Made by a program: the position numbers and the translations under genes. The notes under the pieces were generated by a model. That model had not been told where the DNA came from, searched no databases, and was given only the letters and a program-made list of their open reading frames with translations. A stretch of 64,000 bases of DNA from Bufo bufo (lineage: Eukaryota > Chordata > Amphibia > Anura > Bufonidae). The stretch spans positions 192,165,921 to 192,229,920 of the forward strand of contig NC_053393.1 of the NCBI RefSeq assembly GCF_905171765.1. Reading direction: 5' to 3'. Shown piece after piece: positions 20,187 through 30,415 of this stretch (position 1 is the first letter of the stretch; the number at the start of each line of letters is the position of its first letter).

Positions 20187-20942
20187 GAAGCTTTTGCACC
20201 CTGCTCCCTCTTTTGCTGTGCTGGTGCCTCTGTGCGACCACCGCCTCTTCCTCTAAACTGCACACATCACTTGCATGACCTTGATTCCATGTGGGGTCTA
20301 GTACCTCATCATCCTCCACATCATCTTCCACCAACTCTTTACCCCTGCCCTCCTTGTCGGTCTGCAGACTGCAGAAAGCCATAGCAGTTGGCACCTGTGT
20401 TTTTTCATCATCAGAGACGTGCTGCGGTGGTCTTCCCATGTTCTCATCCTGAAACATAAGTGGTTGGGCATCAGTGCACTCAATCTCTTCCACTTCTGGG
20501 GCAGGGCTTTGTGGATGGCCCACGAAACCCTGCCAGCAGAGTCATCAAACAGCATAAGAGACTGCTGCATGACTTGGGGCTCAGACTGCTTGCCTGATTT
20601 GCAAGGGGGTGAGTTGAAAGACAGATGGCCATGGGCTGTAGGTGCCAACTCTGAGCTTTCAGCAGGGGACTGGGTGGGAGACAATGTGAAGGAACTGGAG
20701 GCACTATCAGCCACCCAATCTACTATCGCCTGTATTTGTTCTGGCCTCACAATTCGTAGAGCCGCATTCAGGCCTACCAAATAACGCTGAAGGTTCTGTC
20801 GCCTACTTGCACCTGAGGAAGGTGTTTCACTTGTGCATGTAGCTGGCACAGATCGACCACATCCTCTCTTTGCAACAGGAGCTCCACCGACACCAGCAGC
20901 ATCATGACCGGGGCTACGTCCCTTATTTGATGCTCTCCTCAT
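20187..20942 (-). pseudogene. hAT (ZBED-type) transposase N-terminal region (copy 1)
   Basis: Minus-strand coding DNA beginning MRRASNKGRSPG at 20942. It includes SRRQNLQRYLV, VRPEQIQAIVDWVAD and SSSFTLSPTQSPAESSEL, then after a frameshift at about 20520 continues GHPQSPAPEVEEIE, QPLMFQDENMG, HVSDDEKTQVP and DPTWNQGHASD. It matches 59020-59712 of copy 2 closely. Coding stops at about 20187, where tandem repeats begin; the BED finger and RNase-H-like core are absent. Relative to copy 2 the frameshift is at a different place, so the two copies decayed independently. Confidence 0.82.
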
Positions 20943-21211
20943 TCATTGCGTTCACCCACCAAACTAACAGATGGTTTATGTCAGGCGACAGTGTTACCGC
21001 CAATAGTCAACAATTAAGTTCACTGACAGTAAAGCAATGGTGGTATCATAAAGAGAAAAAATTTCTTGAGGTCCCACAACAGTGTGACAGGCAAATTTTA
21101 TACAATTACTTCACGGTCACAAAAAAATTTGAATTTGTCAACCAACAATGTAACGGCAGTATTGACTGATTGTAATGGACTGTCACAAATGCAGCAAAGG
21201 CCCCAAATGTA

Positions 21212-22774
21212 CAGGGAGTGCAGAATTATTAGGCAAGTTGTATTTTTGAGGATTAATTTTATTATTGAACAACAACCATGTTCTCAATGAACCCAAAAAA
21301 CTCATTAATATCAAAGCTGAATATTTTTGGAAGTAGTTTTTAGTTTGTTTTTAGTTTTAGCTATTTTAGGGGGATATCTGTGTGTGCAGGTGACTATTAC
21401 TGTGCATAATTATTAGGCAACTTAACAAAAAACAAATATATACCCATTTCAATTATTTATTTTTACCAGTGAAACCAATATAACATCTCAACATTCACAA
21501 ATATACATTTCTGACATTCAAAAACAAAACAAAAACAAATCAGTGACCAATATAGCCACCTTTCTTTGCAAGGACACTCAAAAGCCTGCCATCCATGGAT
21601 TCTGTCAGTGTTTTGATCTGTTCACCATCAACATTGCGTGCAGCAGCAACCACAGCCTCCCAGACACTGTTCAGAGAGGTGTACTGTTTTCCCTCCTTGT
21701 AAATCTCACATTTGATGATGGACCACAGGTTCTCAATGGGGTTCAGATCAGGTGAACAAGGAGGCCATGTCATTAGATTTTCTTCTTTTATACCCTTTCT
21801 TGCCAGCCACGCTGTGGAGTACTTGGACGCGTGTGATGGAGCATTGTCCTGCATGAAAATCATGTTTTTCTTGAAGGATGCAGACTTCTTCCTGTACCAC
21901 TGCTTGAAGAAGGTGTCTTCCAGAAACTGGCAGTAGGACTGGGAGTTGAGCTTGACTCCATCCTCAACCCGAAAAGGGCCCACAAGCTCATCTTTGATGA
22001 TACCAGCCCAAACCAGTACTCCACCTCCACCTTGCTGGCGTCTGAGTCGGACTGGAGCTCTCTGCCCTTTACCAATCCAGCCACGGGCCCATCCATCTGG
22101 CCCATCAAGACTCACTCTCATTTCATCAGTCCATAAAACCTTAGAAAAATCAGTCTTGAGATATTTCTTGGCCCAGTCTTGATGTTTCAGCTTGTGTGTC
22201 TTGTTCAGTGGTGGTCGTCTTTCAGCCTTTCTTACCTTGGCCATGTCTCTGAGTATTGCACACCTTGTGCTTTTGGGCACTCCAGTGATGTTGCAGCTCT
22301 GAAATATGGCCAAACTGGTGGCAAGTGGCATCTTGGCAGCTGCACGCTTGACTTTTCTCAGTTCATGGGCAGTTATTTTGCGCCTTGGTTTTTCCACACG
22401 CTTCTTGCGACCCTGTTGACTATTTTGAATGAAACGCTTGATTGTTCGATGATCACGCTTCAGAAGCTTTGCAATTTTAAGAGTGCTGCATCCCTCTGCA
22501 AGATATCTCACTATTTTTGACTTTTCTGAGCCTGTCAAGTCCTTCTTTTGACCCATTTTGCCAAAGGAAAGGAAGTTGCCTAATAATTATGCACACCTAA
22601 TATAGGGTGTTGATGTCATTAGACCACACCCCTTCTCATTACAGAGATGCACATCACCTAATATGCTTAATTGGTAGTAGGCTTTCGAGCCTATACAGCT
22701 TGGAGTAAGACAACATGCATAAAGAGGATGATGTGGTCAAAATACTCATTTGCCTAATAATTCTGCACTCCCTG
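21212..22774 (-). mobile_element. Tc1-like transposon (DD37E), copy 1
   Basis: Ends cagggagtgcagaattatta / taataattctgcactccctg are flanked by TA (21210-21211, 22775-22776). Length 1,563 bp. A neighbouring array unit reads caaatgtagtatcttgcac uninterrupted, showing the empty site. A full-length transposase frame is present. The element is nearly identical over its whole length to the copy at 61921-63475, indicating recent activity. Confidence 0.96.
21540..22556 (-). CDS. Tc1-like transposase, DD37E, intact frame
   Basis: 338-residue transposase starting MGQKKDLTGSEKSK. Residues 8-45 are the first helix-turn-helix (VRYLAEGCSTLKIAKLLKRD), a basic GRKKRVEKPRRK linker lies at 49-60 and a second DNA-binding region at about 65-115. 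Catalytic residues are D144 (WTDEM), D237 (MQDNAPSHAS) and E275 (LNPIENLW), with 37 residues between the last two. DD37E is the spacing described for the TRT group of vertebrate Tc1-like elements; assignment to that group is my inference. There is no stop or frameshift, and the C-terminus is LAKKGGYIGH. It could be functional. Confidence 0.94.
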   Translation of the reverse strand: MGQKKDLTGSEKSKIVRYLAEGCSTLKIAKLLKRDHRTIKRFIQNSQQGRKKRVEKPRRKITAHELRKVKRAAAKMPLATSLAIFQSCNITGVPKSTRCAILRDMAKVRKAERRPPLNKTHKLKHQDWAKKYLKTDFSKVLWTDEMRVSLDGPDGWARGWIGKGQRAPVRLRRQQGGGGVLVWAGIIKDELVGPFRVEDGVKLNSQSYCQFLEDTFFKQWYRKKSASFKKNMIFMQDNAPSHASKYSTAWLARKGIKEENLMTWPPCSPDLNPIENLWSIIKCEIYKEGKQYTSLNSVWEAVVAAARNVDGEQIKTLTESMDGRLLSVLAKKGGYIGH

Positions 22775-23040
22775 TAGTGTCTTGCACAAAATGGGTGTTT
22801 TTTTTAAAACCAGAATATAACAGCAGTATTTAACGCTTGTATTGGACTGTCACAAATGCAGCAAAGGCCTCAAATGTAGTATGTAGGACAAATTGAGTGT
22901 TTTGTTTTTTTAAACCAGAATATAACTGCAGTATTTAAAGCTTGTATTGGACTGTCATAAATGCAGCAAAAGCTCCAAATGTAGTATCTTGCACAAAATG
23001 TATGCTTTTTTAAAACAAGAATATAACAGCAGTATTTAAA

Positions 23041-23374
23041 GGGAACCTGTCACAGGGATTTTGTGTATAGAGCTGAGGACATGGGTTGCTAGATGGCCGC
23101 TAGCACATCCTCAATACCAAGTCCCCATAGCTCTGTGTGCTTTTATTGTGTAAAAAAAAAAGATTTGATACATATGCAAATTAACCTGAGATGAGCCCTG
23201 ACTCATCTCAGGCACGGGACTCATCTTAGGTTAATTTGCATATGTATCAAATATTTTTTTTTTACACAATAAAAGCACACAGAGCTATGGGGACTGGGTA
23301 TTGTGGATGTGCTAGCGGCCATCTAGCAACCCATGTCCTCACCTCAATACACAAAATTCCAGTGACAGGTTCGC
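23041..23374. mobile_element. Palindromic MITE flanked by TTTAAA
   Basis: 334 bp between TTTAAA copies (23035-23040, 23375-23380). Ends are gggaacctgtcac / gtgacaggttcgc. The whole element is one large inverted repeat: gagctgaggacatgggttgc...gctagcacatcc against ggatgtgctagc...gcaacccatgtcctc, with a central ctgagatgag/ctcatctcag loop. The neighbouring array unit cagtatttaaagcttgtattgg is the empty site. TTTAAA or its TTAA core would be the target duplication, as for piggyBac-like elements. Confidence 0.88.
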
Positions 23375-24079
23375 TTTAAAGCTTGTATTGGACTGTCAGA
23401 AATGCAGCAAAGCCCCCAAATGTAGTATCTAGGACAAAATGGGTGTTTTTTTTTAAAACCAGAATATAACTGCAGTATTTAAAGCTTGTATTGGACTGTC
23501 ATAAATGCAGCAAAGGTACTTTATGGGGGGGAAAAAAATGTTTTCACCCACTATTAAACAGATGGATTTAACTGATTTTCTTTCACTAGCACAAATGCAG
23601 TGCTGGGCGCAAATGTACTTTTTAGAAAAACATAATAATTTGTCCCCACAGAATCTACCAGATGGATTTTCTTGGATTGCACTTTACAGAAACAAATGTG
23701 AATATGTCAGCCCCTGGGTCCCTGAACTCAGACGGATTACCTATATTATTTTACCTTCCCCTGGCACATATGCAGTGCTGGTGCACTTAAAAAATGGGTA
23801 TATGTTGCCCACTGAACTAAAAGCACAGTGTTTAAATTATTGTCCCTGGCACATATGCAGTGCTGGTGCAGTGAACTTTCACAAAAGGGCCGCCGATGCC
23901 CACCTAACTAACAGACGGATAAAACTTATTTTTCTGTGTCACTGGGCTCAGGGCAGGGTACAAAAATGTTGCACTGCACCCACAAAACAAAATCGCTGTA
24001 GATCGCAGAGTTAACAACAAGTTCTGATATCAGATAGATTCTTTCCTATTCTCTCCCTCATAGCAGCATCTTATCCTTA

Positions 24080-24200
24080 CACTAGTAAGAGCAGAGTGAC
24101 ATGTAGCGCTACGTGGCTCCAGCTTATATAGAGGCTGGGTCACATGCTGCACTGGCCAATCACAGCCATGCCATTAGTAGGCATGGCTGTGATGGCTTCT
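24080..24200 (-). promoter_or_regulatory. Likely transposase promoter of hAT copy 1
   Basis: On the minus strand, facing into the element, a ctatataag TATA box lies at 24123-24131 with an attgg (inverted CCAAT) box just upstream at about 24154-24160. It sits about 250 bp inside the TAGGGTTAAGCG end, upstream of the repeats and the N-terminal coding region. Assignment is by motif and position only. Confidence 0.5.
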
Positions 24201-24374
24201 AAGGGCACATGAGTTAAACGCTTGTTGATTGACTGCCCTGCAGCCTTTTAAAAAGCGCCATTAAATCGCCGAACACCGAACTCGAACTTTTACTGAAAAG
24301 TTCGGGTCCGGGGTCCAAAAATCCTAAAGTTCGGTACGAACAAGAACTTTACAGTTCGGGTTCGCTTAACCCTA

Positions 24375-24954
24375 ATGAGGATATACTGTACCCATTATGT
24401 TTATTTTTATATATAAAATTGGACTTTTCAATATTATTGTAGTGGTTTTTTTTTTTAAACTTTTTACCCTTTTTTAGTCCCTTAGCGGACTTGAACATGT
24501 GATCTTTTGATAATTTTTCCCAAAGATTGCAATAGAATACTATTGCAAACTATGGGTTTCTGACAGCCTCCCTGAAAAGCCGTGCCTTGGGCAATACTTT
24601 TGAGACAGTTAGCCATGACAGGCCTGGGAGACTCCAGAAGGAATCCCCAGGATTTTGCCACAGAACATTTTGCCAGTTGGAGGACAGAGGCCATGATCAC
24701 TGTTGGTAGCGGCATCTAAGGGGTTCAATTACTGGGTTCGGGATAATCACTGATCTCAGTCACTACCCGCAGGTGCCTGCTGTATTATACCGTCATCACT
24801 TGTCCTGTATTGAGCTAGCTTCCTACATTCCCGTAACACTGATCACTTACATGTATGTACATGATTATGTGTAAAGGGTTTAAAGAGGGTGTACTTTGTT
24901 TCTCATTACTGTATGCGTGCAAGCAGTTACCGCCAAATAATTATCAGTGAGGCA
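24375..24954. other. Non-coding spacer
   Basis: AT-rich flank of hAT copy 1. The candidate target copy is ATGAGGAT directly after the end at 24374, but the opposite end is lost, so it cannot be confirmed. No gene seen. Confidence 0.45.
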
Positions 24955-24978
24955 GATAGTATACAGTATATATAAATC

Positions 24979-24980
24979 TT

Positions 24981-25034
<54 letters not shown>
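24979..25034. repeat. (CT)n-(TA)n compound microsatellite
   Basis: Uninterrupted ct dinucleotides followed by ta dinucleotides, ending where the Tc1 derivative begins. A Tc1 element inserting in TA repeats is consistent with its TA target. Confidence 0.93.
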
Positions 25035-25396
25035 CAGTAAAGACCAAAAGTTTGGACACACCTTCTCATTCAAAGAGTTTTCTTTATTTTCAAGACTATG
25101 AAAATTGTAGATTCACACTGAAGGCATCAAAACTATAAAGAAATCCCACTTATTAAACCTGACAGGGCACACCTGTGAAGTGAAAACCATTTCAGGGGAC
25201 TACCTCTTGAAGCTCATCAAGAGAATGCCAAGAGTGTGCAAAGCAGTAATCAAAGCAAAAGGTGGCTACTTTGAAGAACCTAGAATATGACATATTGTCA
25301 GTTGTTTCACACTTGTTTGTTATGTATATAATTCCACATGTGTTAATTCATAGTTTTGATGCCTTCATAGTCATGAAAAAAAAGAAAACACTTTGA
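25035..25396 (+). mobile_element. Internally deleted Tc1-like element
   Basis: The left end cagtaaagaccaaaagtttgg follows TA and is a known Tc1-like terminal repeat type. The interior jumps straight to the transposase C-terminus on the plus strand (LIKRMPRVCKAVIKAKGGY FEEPRI and a stop, about 25213-25290). The right terminal repeat is truncated after aaaaaagaaaaca. About 360 bp, non-autonomous. Confidence 0.8.
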
Positions 25397-26380
25397 CTAC
25401 TCCTGTCCTGGATCAGCTATACAGCCATACTAAAATATCAGCATTAGCTGCCGCTGACACCTGATAATACCGGCTCTTACTTAACCGAGGCCAGGAACCT
25501 TGGTGACACATACCTTCCGTTAACGACGGACCCTTGCGCCTTCCTACATACCTCCCCCCTTTGTTCAACCCTGAGTGGGTGAACACTTGCCAGACAGTGT
25601 ACCCAGGACAGGGCATCCATGTTTCCCTGTAAGCAGCCTGCCCTGTATTACACTGAGAACTTGAAGTTCTGTAATGACAAGAACCATCTGGTGACCCGAG
25701 CATTTCTCTCTTTGGTCTGGCTCATCCACTTGAGAGGGGAGTGGTCGGTCACCAGATGGAACTTTCTGCCCAACAGATAATAGTGGTGAGACTCGAGAGC
25801 CCATTTGATGGCAGGCACTCTCTCTCCACTATACTGTACCTAGTCTCGGCTGGGGTGAGTTTGCGGCTCAGGAAAACAACGGGATGTTCCCCCCCCCATA
25901 GATTTCCTGAGAGAGTACAGCTCCGAGGCCTACTTCAGAGGCATCAGTCTGTACCACAAACTCCCCTCTTGAAGTCGGGCATCACCAAAACCGGTGACCC
26001 GCACAGGACCGACTTCAAAAAGGAAAAAAACTCTTCGGCCTGGTCATTCCAGCGAATCATCACAGACTTCCGTCCCTTCAAGAGCCCTGTCAACAGAGCC
26101 GCTAAAGTTCCAAATGGGGAACGAACTTCATATAATAGCCGACTATTCCCTGGAATGACTTTACTTGCCTAGTGGTGACAGGTCGGGGCCAATTCCGAAT
26201 CGCCTCTATTTTATTCACTTGGAGTTTGATAACTTCATGTCCAAAGACGTACCCCAGGTACTTAGTCTCCTCTAACCCTATTGCGCATTTCTTTGGGTTA
26301 GCGGTCAGTCCAGCCTTCCTAAGGGAATCCACTACAGCCTGCACTTTGTTATGCATGAACTTTCTACTTGTTGTGAACAA
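25397..26380 (-). pseudogene. Ty3/gypsy fragment: reverse transcriptase-RNase H and LTR-adjacent sequence
   Basis: Minus-strand remains of a gypsy pol: KVQAVVDSLRKAGLTANPKK, ETKYLGYVFG, IEAIRNWPRPVT and GIVGYYMKFVPHLEL (26340-26110) from the reverse transcriptase-RNase H connection. GRKFHLVTDHSPLKWMSQ and ARVTRWFLSLQNF (about 25775-25655) from RNase H follow, with frameshifts between them. Integrase is missing. Sequence at 25397-25560 matches the LTR-like DNA at 30602-30775 (ggatcagctatacagccata, ggtgacacataccttccgt). Long dead. Gag and the front of the polymerase are absent. Confidence 0.75.
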
Positions 26381-26413
26381 ACACCAACCTTGAAAGAGTG
26401 TTTTTTGTTTGAC
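26346..26413. repeat. Inverted repeat partner of 27629-27700
   Basis: gtgaacaaacaccaaccttg and agtgttttttgtttga here recur reverse-complemented at 27629-27676, and the adjoining aactttctactt also matches. The gag-integrase fragment is bracketed by this pair. Cause unknown: inverted duplication at a junction, or remains of a terminal repeat. Confidence 0.7.
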
Positions 26414-26588
26414 CTTATGTGTGAATAAACACGGACATTTGAATTACGAACTTGTACTTTGCCTCTGTACTGCACCCGCTTATCCCAACTACCGGAGCGA
26501 ATCCCCACAATTAGTAGAGGATGCCGGAATTGCAGTGAGGCTGGCGTGAATGCCGAATTTTTTTTGCTTTTCAGGGCACGGTTGTATG

Positions 26589-27640
26589 TCTTACATCAAA
26601 CCAGCGAGACTACAACCCATGTCCCAGGAAAAAATAGAAGCTGTCGTGAAAGCCCTCATGGAAACTAACCCGCAACAGCGGGAGGCCAATAAGCAACAGC
26701 AGGAAACAAACCATCTGCTGTTACAACATGTGATGGCATAACAAGCAGCAATCCAAGAGCATCCACAATGCCCATAAACCGTTCCGTGCGGCGATCCCCA
26801 AGATGACCCCGCAAGCGACGTCGAGACCTATTTGGTGATCTTCGAGAAGGTAGCCATGAGAGAAAAGCTACCCTAGGAGAAATTGGCTGAGGTCGTCGCT
26901 CCGTTCCTAGCGTCTGGACCCCAGCAGGTGTATTTTCAGAACCGCACAACACCGGGACCCAACCTTATCCCGGGCCTGGGAGAACGTGGTGATAATTGAT
27001 AATGAACCACAAAAACCTGGGGCCGAGTCAATGTTTCCCCGTTTTGTCGTTCACCAGGAAATGCTGTATCGCGTAAACCAACTATGGGGTGAGCATATTG
27101 AACAGCTGGTGGTGCCCAAGGCGTATCGCAAGCTCGTATTGGAGCTTACCCACCAACATGTTCTTCAGGGTCACTTGGAGTGGCAGAAAACGCAGGACCA
27201 GATACTAAAGTGGTTTTACTGGCCCAGTGTGTTCAGAGAGGTAGAAGAGTTTTGCAAGTCTTGCTCAACCTGACAGATAAATAGCCCCCAGCCACATTTT
27301 CGGAGCCCCCTGGTGCCTCTTCCGATTATCGAGGTCCCATTCGAGCAAATAGCTATGGATCTCATAGGCCCAGTATCAAAGTCCGCTAGAGGGCACCAAC
27401 ACATTTTGGTAGTCCTTGACTACGCCACTGCGACATACATCAGCCAAACTCATAGCTAAAGATTTAATGGAGATGTTTTCCCGAGTAGGACTACCTAAAG
27501 AGGTTCTGACTGACCAAGGGACCCCTTTTATTTCCAAGGTCATGAGGGAACTCTGTAAGTATCTCCACATAAAACCTCTACGGATGTCCGTGTATCATCC
27601 GCAAACGGATGGCCTGGTAGAGAGATTTAATCAAACAAAA
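26589..27640 (+). pseudogene. Ty3/gypsy fragment: gag start and integrase
   Basis: Plus-strand remains of a second gypsy piece. Gag N-terminal sequence with SQEKIEAVVKALMETN, QQREANKQQQETNHLLLQH and then ETYLVIFEKVAMREKL runs to about 26945. It is fused by deletion to the integrase. The zinc-binding part (VLELTHQHVLQGHLEWQKTQ...CKSC, 27130-27273), the core start (FEQIAMDLIGPVS, about 27340) and LTDQGTPFISKVM...YHPQTDGLVERFNQ (27505-27640) are recognisable, with stops and shifts between. Protease, reverse transcriptase and RNase H are absent. Confidence 0.8.
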
Positions 27641-27749
27641 AACACTCTTTGCAAGGTTGGTGTTTGTTCACACCAAGTAGAAAGTTTGTGCATAACAAAA
27701 AAACGTCACCTTGTCAGCGGTTCTGCCTCCAGCAGTCAAAATGCTGGCT
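27641..27749. mobile_element. LTR/junction remnant left of the TTAA element
   Basis: Short sequence between the integrase fragment and the TTAA element. On the minus strand it appears to continue, across the TTAA insertion, the LTR sequence at 30416-30775. Inference from the insertion geometry only. Confidence 0.4.
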
Positions 27750-27769
27750 TTAACCCCTTAAGTAAAGCA

Positions 27770-28545
27770 GGGCGTACTGGTACGCCCTATTTCCCGAGTC
27801 CTTAAGGACTCAGGGCGTACCGGTACGTGCTAACTTTAAATGCAGATTCCGGCGCCGCGGGGGTTAATGGGAACGGGATGCCGGCTGAAATCATGTGACC
27901 CCCCCTATCGGCGATCGCCGCAAAAAGCGCAGGTCAATTCAGACCTGCGGTTTGCTGCGCTTTTTGAAGTTTCTGAAACTTTAGTGTCCATCAAACATAT
28001 ATTTTACACCACCCCTGCATGATTTTTTTTCCGGCGGGTGGTGCAGGGGGGGGGGGAGTTGTGGGCGGTGGGGGCGGCCCGCCTCCCCTTGAAAATTCGT
28101 TGGTGTACAGTGGTATACCAGGGTGTCAGCACATTGCTGACACCCTGGTATAAACGGCTGACATCGGTGATGCGATGTCAGCCGTTTAACCCTTTCCATA
28201 CAGCGGTCCGTATGGACCGTTGCATGGAAAAAGTTAACAGTAAGAGGGAGCTCCCTCCCTCTCCCATCGGGGGGCTGCAGTGCCTTTGCAGCCCCCCGAT
28301 GGAGAGGGAGAGAGCCCCCAGACAGCCCCCCGACAGCCCCGTCCTTACCCTTCCCCGTCTGCGAAGTTCTGACCAGTACTGAGCAGACGGGGAAGGTTCC
28401 CATGGCAACAGGACGCCGTCTCAGGCATCCTGCTGTTTATGGTGCTGAACAGATCTGTGCTAAAGGCAGAGATCTGTTCAGACAAAGTGTAAGTAAAATA
28501 CAGTACAGTGCAATATATATTGTACTGTACTTGTATTACACAGAC
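27770..28545. repeat. Chain of about eight consecutive hairpins
   Basis: In order: gggcgtactggtacgccct and gtccttaaggac (27770-27830); gccgcaaaaagcgcaggt/acctgcggtttgctgcgctt (27915-27965); ccagggtgtcagca/tgctgacaccctgg (28110-28150); aaacggctgacatc/gatgtcagccgttt (28152-28190); ccatacagcggtccgtatgg (28196-28216); a long one with ctcccatcggggggctgca/tgcagccccccgatggag (28245-28310); ccttccccgtctgc/gcagacggggaagg (28345-28397); gaacagatctgtg/agagatctgttc (28447-28482) and agtacagtgcaatata/tatattgtactgtact (28500-28530). No coding content. Confidence 0.85.
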
Positions 28546-29006
28546 ATCAGACCCACTGGATCTTCAAGAACCAAGTGGGTTTGGGTAAAAAAAAAAGTGA
28601 GAAAAAAGTAAAAATCAAAAAACACATTTATCACTGATTAAAAATGAAAAAAAAAAATTCCCTACACATGTTTGCTATTGCCGCGTCCGTAACGACCTGA
28701 TCTATAAAACGGTCATGTTACTTTCCCCGCACGGTGAACGCCATAAAAATAAAAAAATAAAAACTATTAGGAAATTGAAATTTTGCCCACCTTACTTCCT
28801 AAAAAAGGTAATAAAAGTGATAAAAAAAGTCGCATGTACGCCAAAATAGTACCAATCAAACCATCATCTCATCCCGCAAAAATCATACCCTACCCAAGAT
28901 AATCGCCCAAAAACTGAAAAAACTATGGCTCTCAGACTATGGAAACACTAAAACATGATTTTTTTTGTTTCAAAAATGAAATCATTGTGTAAAACAGTAA
29001 AAAAGT

Positions 29007-30000
29007 GAAATTTTGAAATTGTATCTCTATTTTCCATTAAATCTTGTGCAACACCTAAAGGGTTAACAAAGTTTGTAAAATCAGTTTTGAATACCTTGAG
29101 GGGTGTAGTTTCTGAGTTGGGGTCACTTTTTTGGAGTTTCTACTCTAGGGGTGCATCAGGGGGGCTTCAAATGGGACATGGTGTCAAAAAACCAGTCCAG
29201 CAAAATCTGGCTTCCAAAAACCATACGGCGCACCTTTCACTCTACGCCCTGCTGTGTTGCCGTACAGCAGTTTACGGCCACATCTGTGGTCTTTCTGTAA
29301 ACTACAGAATCAGGGCCATAAATAGTGAGTTTTGTTTGGCTGTTAACCCTTGCTTTGTAACTGGAAAAAATAATATTAAAATGGAAAATCTGCCAAAAAA
29401 GTGAAACTTTAAAATTGTATCTCTATTTTCCATTAAATCTTGTGCAACACCTAAAGGGTTAACAAAGTTTGTAAAATCAGTTTTGAATACCTTGAGGGGT
29501 GTAGTTTCTTAGATGGGGTCACTTTTATGGAGTTTATACTCTAGGGGTGCATCAGGGGGGCTTCAAACGGGACATGGTGTCAAAAAACCAATCCAGCAAA
29601 ATCTGGCTTCCAAAAACCATACGGCGCACCTTTCCCTCTACGCCCTACTGTGTGCCCGTACAGTAGTTTACGGCCACATATGGGGTGTTTCTGTAAATGG
29701 CAGAGTCAGGGCAATAAAGATACAGTCTTGTTTGGCTGCTAACCCTTGCTTTGTTAGTGGAAAAAATGGGTTAAAATGGAAAATTAGGCAAAAAAATGAA
29801 ATTCTCAAATTTCATCCCCATTTGCCAATAACTCTTGTGCAACACCTAAAGGGTTAACGAAGTTTGTAAAATCAGTTTTGAATACCTTGAGGGGGGTAGT
29901 TTATAGAATGGGGTCATTTTTGGGCGGTTTCTATTATGTAAGCCTCGCAAAGTGACTTCAGACCTGTAGTGGTCCCTAAAAATTGGGTTTTTGTAAATTT
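29007..30000. repeat. ~395-bp direct repeat, about 2.5 copies
   Basis: ttgtgcaacacctaaagggt recurs at 29044, 29440 and 29835 (steps 396 and 395). The first two copies are near full length, including accttgaggggtgtagtttct, ggggcttcaaa and ccatacggcgcaccttt; the third is partial. Short open frames here repeat between copies and are artefacts. Confidence 0.92.
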
Positions 30001-30415
30001 CTGAAAAATTTCAAGATTTGCTTCTAAACTTCTAAGCCTTGTAACATCCCCAAAAAATAAAATATCATTCCCAAAATGCTACAAACATGAATTAGACATA
30101 TGGGGAATGTAAAGTCATCACAATTTTTGGGGGTTTTACTATGTATTACAGAAGTAGAGAAACTGAAACTTTGAAATTTGCAAATTTTTCGAAATTTTGG
30201 GTAAATATGGTATTTTTTTATGCAAAAAAATTTACTTTTTTGACCCAATTTTAGCAGTGTCATGAAGTATAATATGTGATGAAAAAACTATCTCAGAACG
30301 GCCTGGGTAAGTCAAAGCGTTTTAAAGTTATCAGCACTTAAAGTGACACTGGTCAGATTTGCAAAAAATGGCCAAGTCTTCAAGGTGAAATAGGGCTGAG
30401 TCCTTAAGGAGTTAA

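Larger units (their letters stand above)
20943..24050. repeat. Tandem repeats of hAT copy 1, distal block
   Basis: Units of about 107 bp with gcttgtattggactgtca, aaatgcagcaaaggc, caaatgtagtatctt, ttttaaaaccagaatataa and cagcagtatttaa occur at about 21165-21211, 22775-23040 and 23375-23520. They are followed by more diverged units with cacatatgcagtgctgg (23580-23880). The array is interrupted by the Tc1 at 21212-22774 and the MITE at 23041-23374; neighbouring units show both empty sites. Confidence 0.85.
16973..24374 (-). mobile_element. hAT element copy 1 (composite, internally rearranged)
   Basis: The high-coordinate end at 24374 is gggttcgcttaaccctaa-type (TAGGGTTAAGCGAACCC on the minus strand), matching the left end of copy 2 at 50454 (TAGAGTTAAGCG). 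The order on the plus strand is: transposase C-terminal coding DNA (16973-17308 and 18880-19165), 18S-rRNA-like segments (19160-19838), tandem repeats, transposase N-terminus (20187-20942), more tandem repeats and a minus-strand promoter region. The middle of the transposase, including BED finger and catalytic core, is missing. The low-coordinate terminus is truncated: no TAG end is seen. Two Tc1 elements and one MITE have inserted into it. Confidence 0.8.
27750..30415. mobile_element. TTAA-flanked non-autonomous element (piggyBac-like)
   Basis: TTAA at 27750-27753 and 30412-30415 flank ends ccccttaag / cttaaggag. No transposase is present. The first 0.8 kb is a chain of hairpins and the rest is dominated by ~395-bp direct repeats and AT-rich sequence. 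TTAA target sites are characteristic of piggyBac elements; assignment to that superfamily is an inference. An older relative of its right end is at 46145-46612. It interrupts an LTR. Confidence 0.7.

Noticed and set aside
20419..20784. Plus-strand open frames opposite the hAT N-terminal region (also 53091-53851, 59030-59455)
   Set aside because: Antisense shadows of the transposase coding sequence; no independent support.
24375..24382. ATGAGGAT as target duplication of hAT copy 1
   Set aside because: The opposite end of copy 1 is truncated, so there is nothing to compare.
25741..26172. 143-residue plus-strand open frame
   Set aside because: Antisense to recognisable gypsy RNase H sequence on the minus strand.
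29087..29857. Two similar ~105-114-residue plus-strand frames
   Set aside because: They are the same artefactual frame in two copies of the 395-bp repeat.
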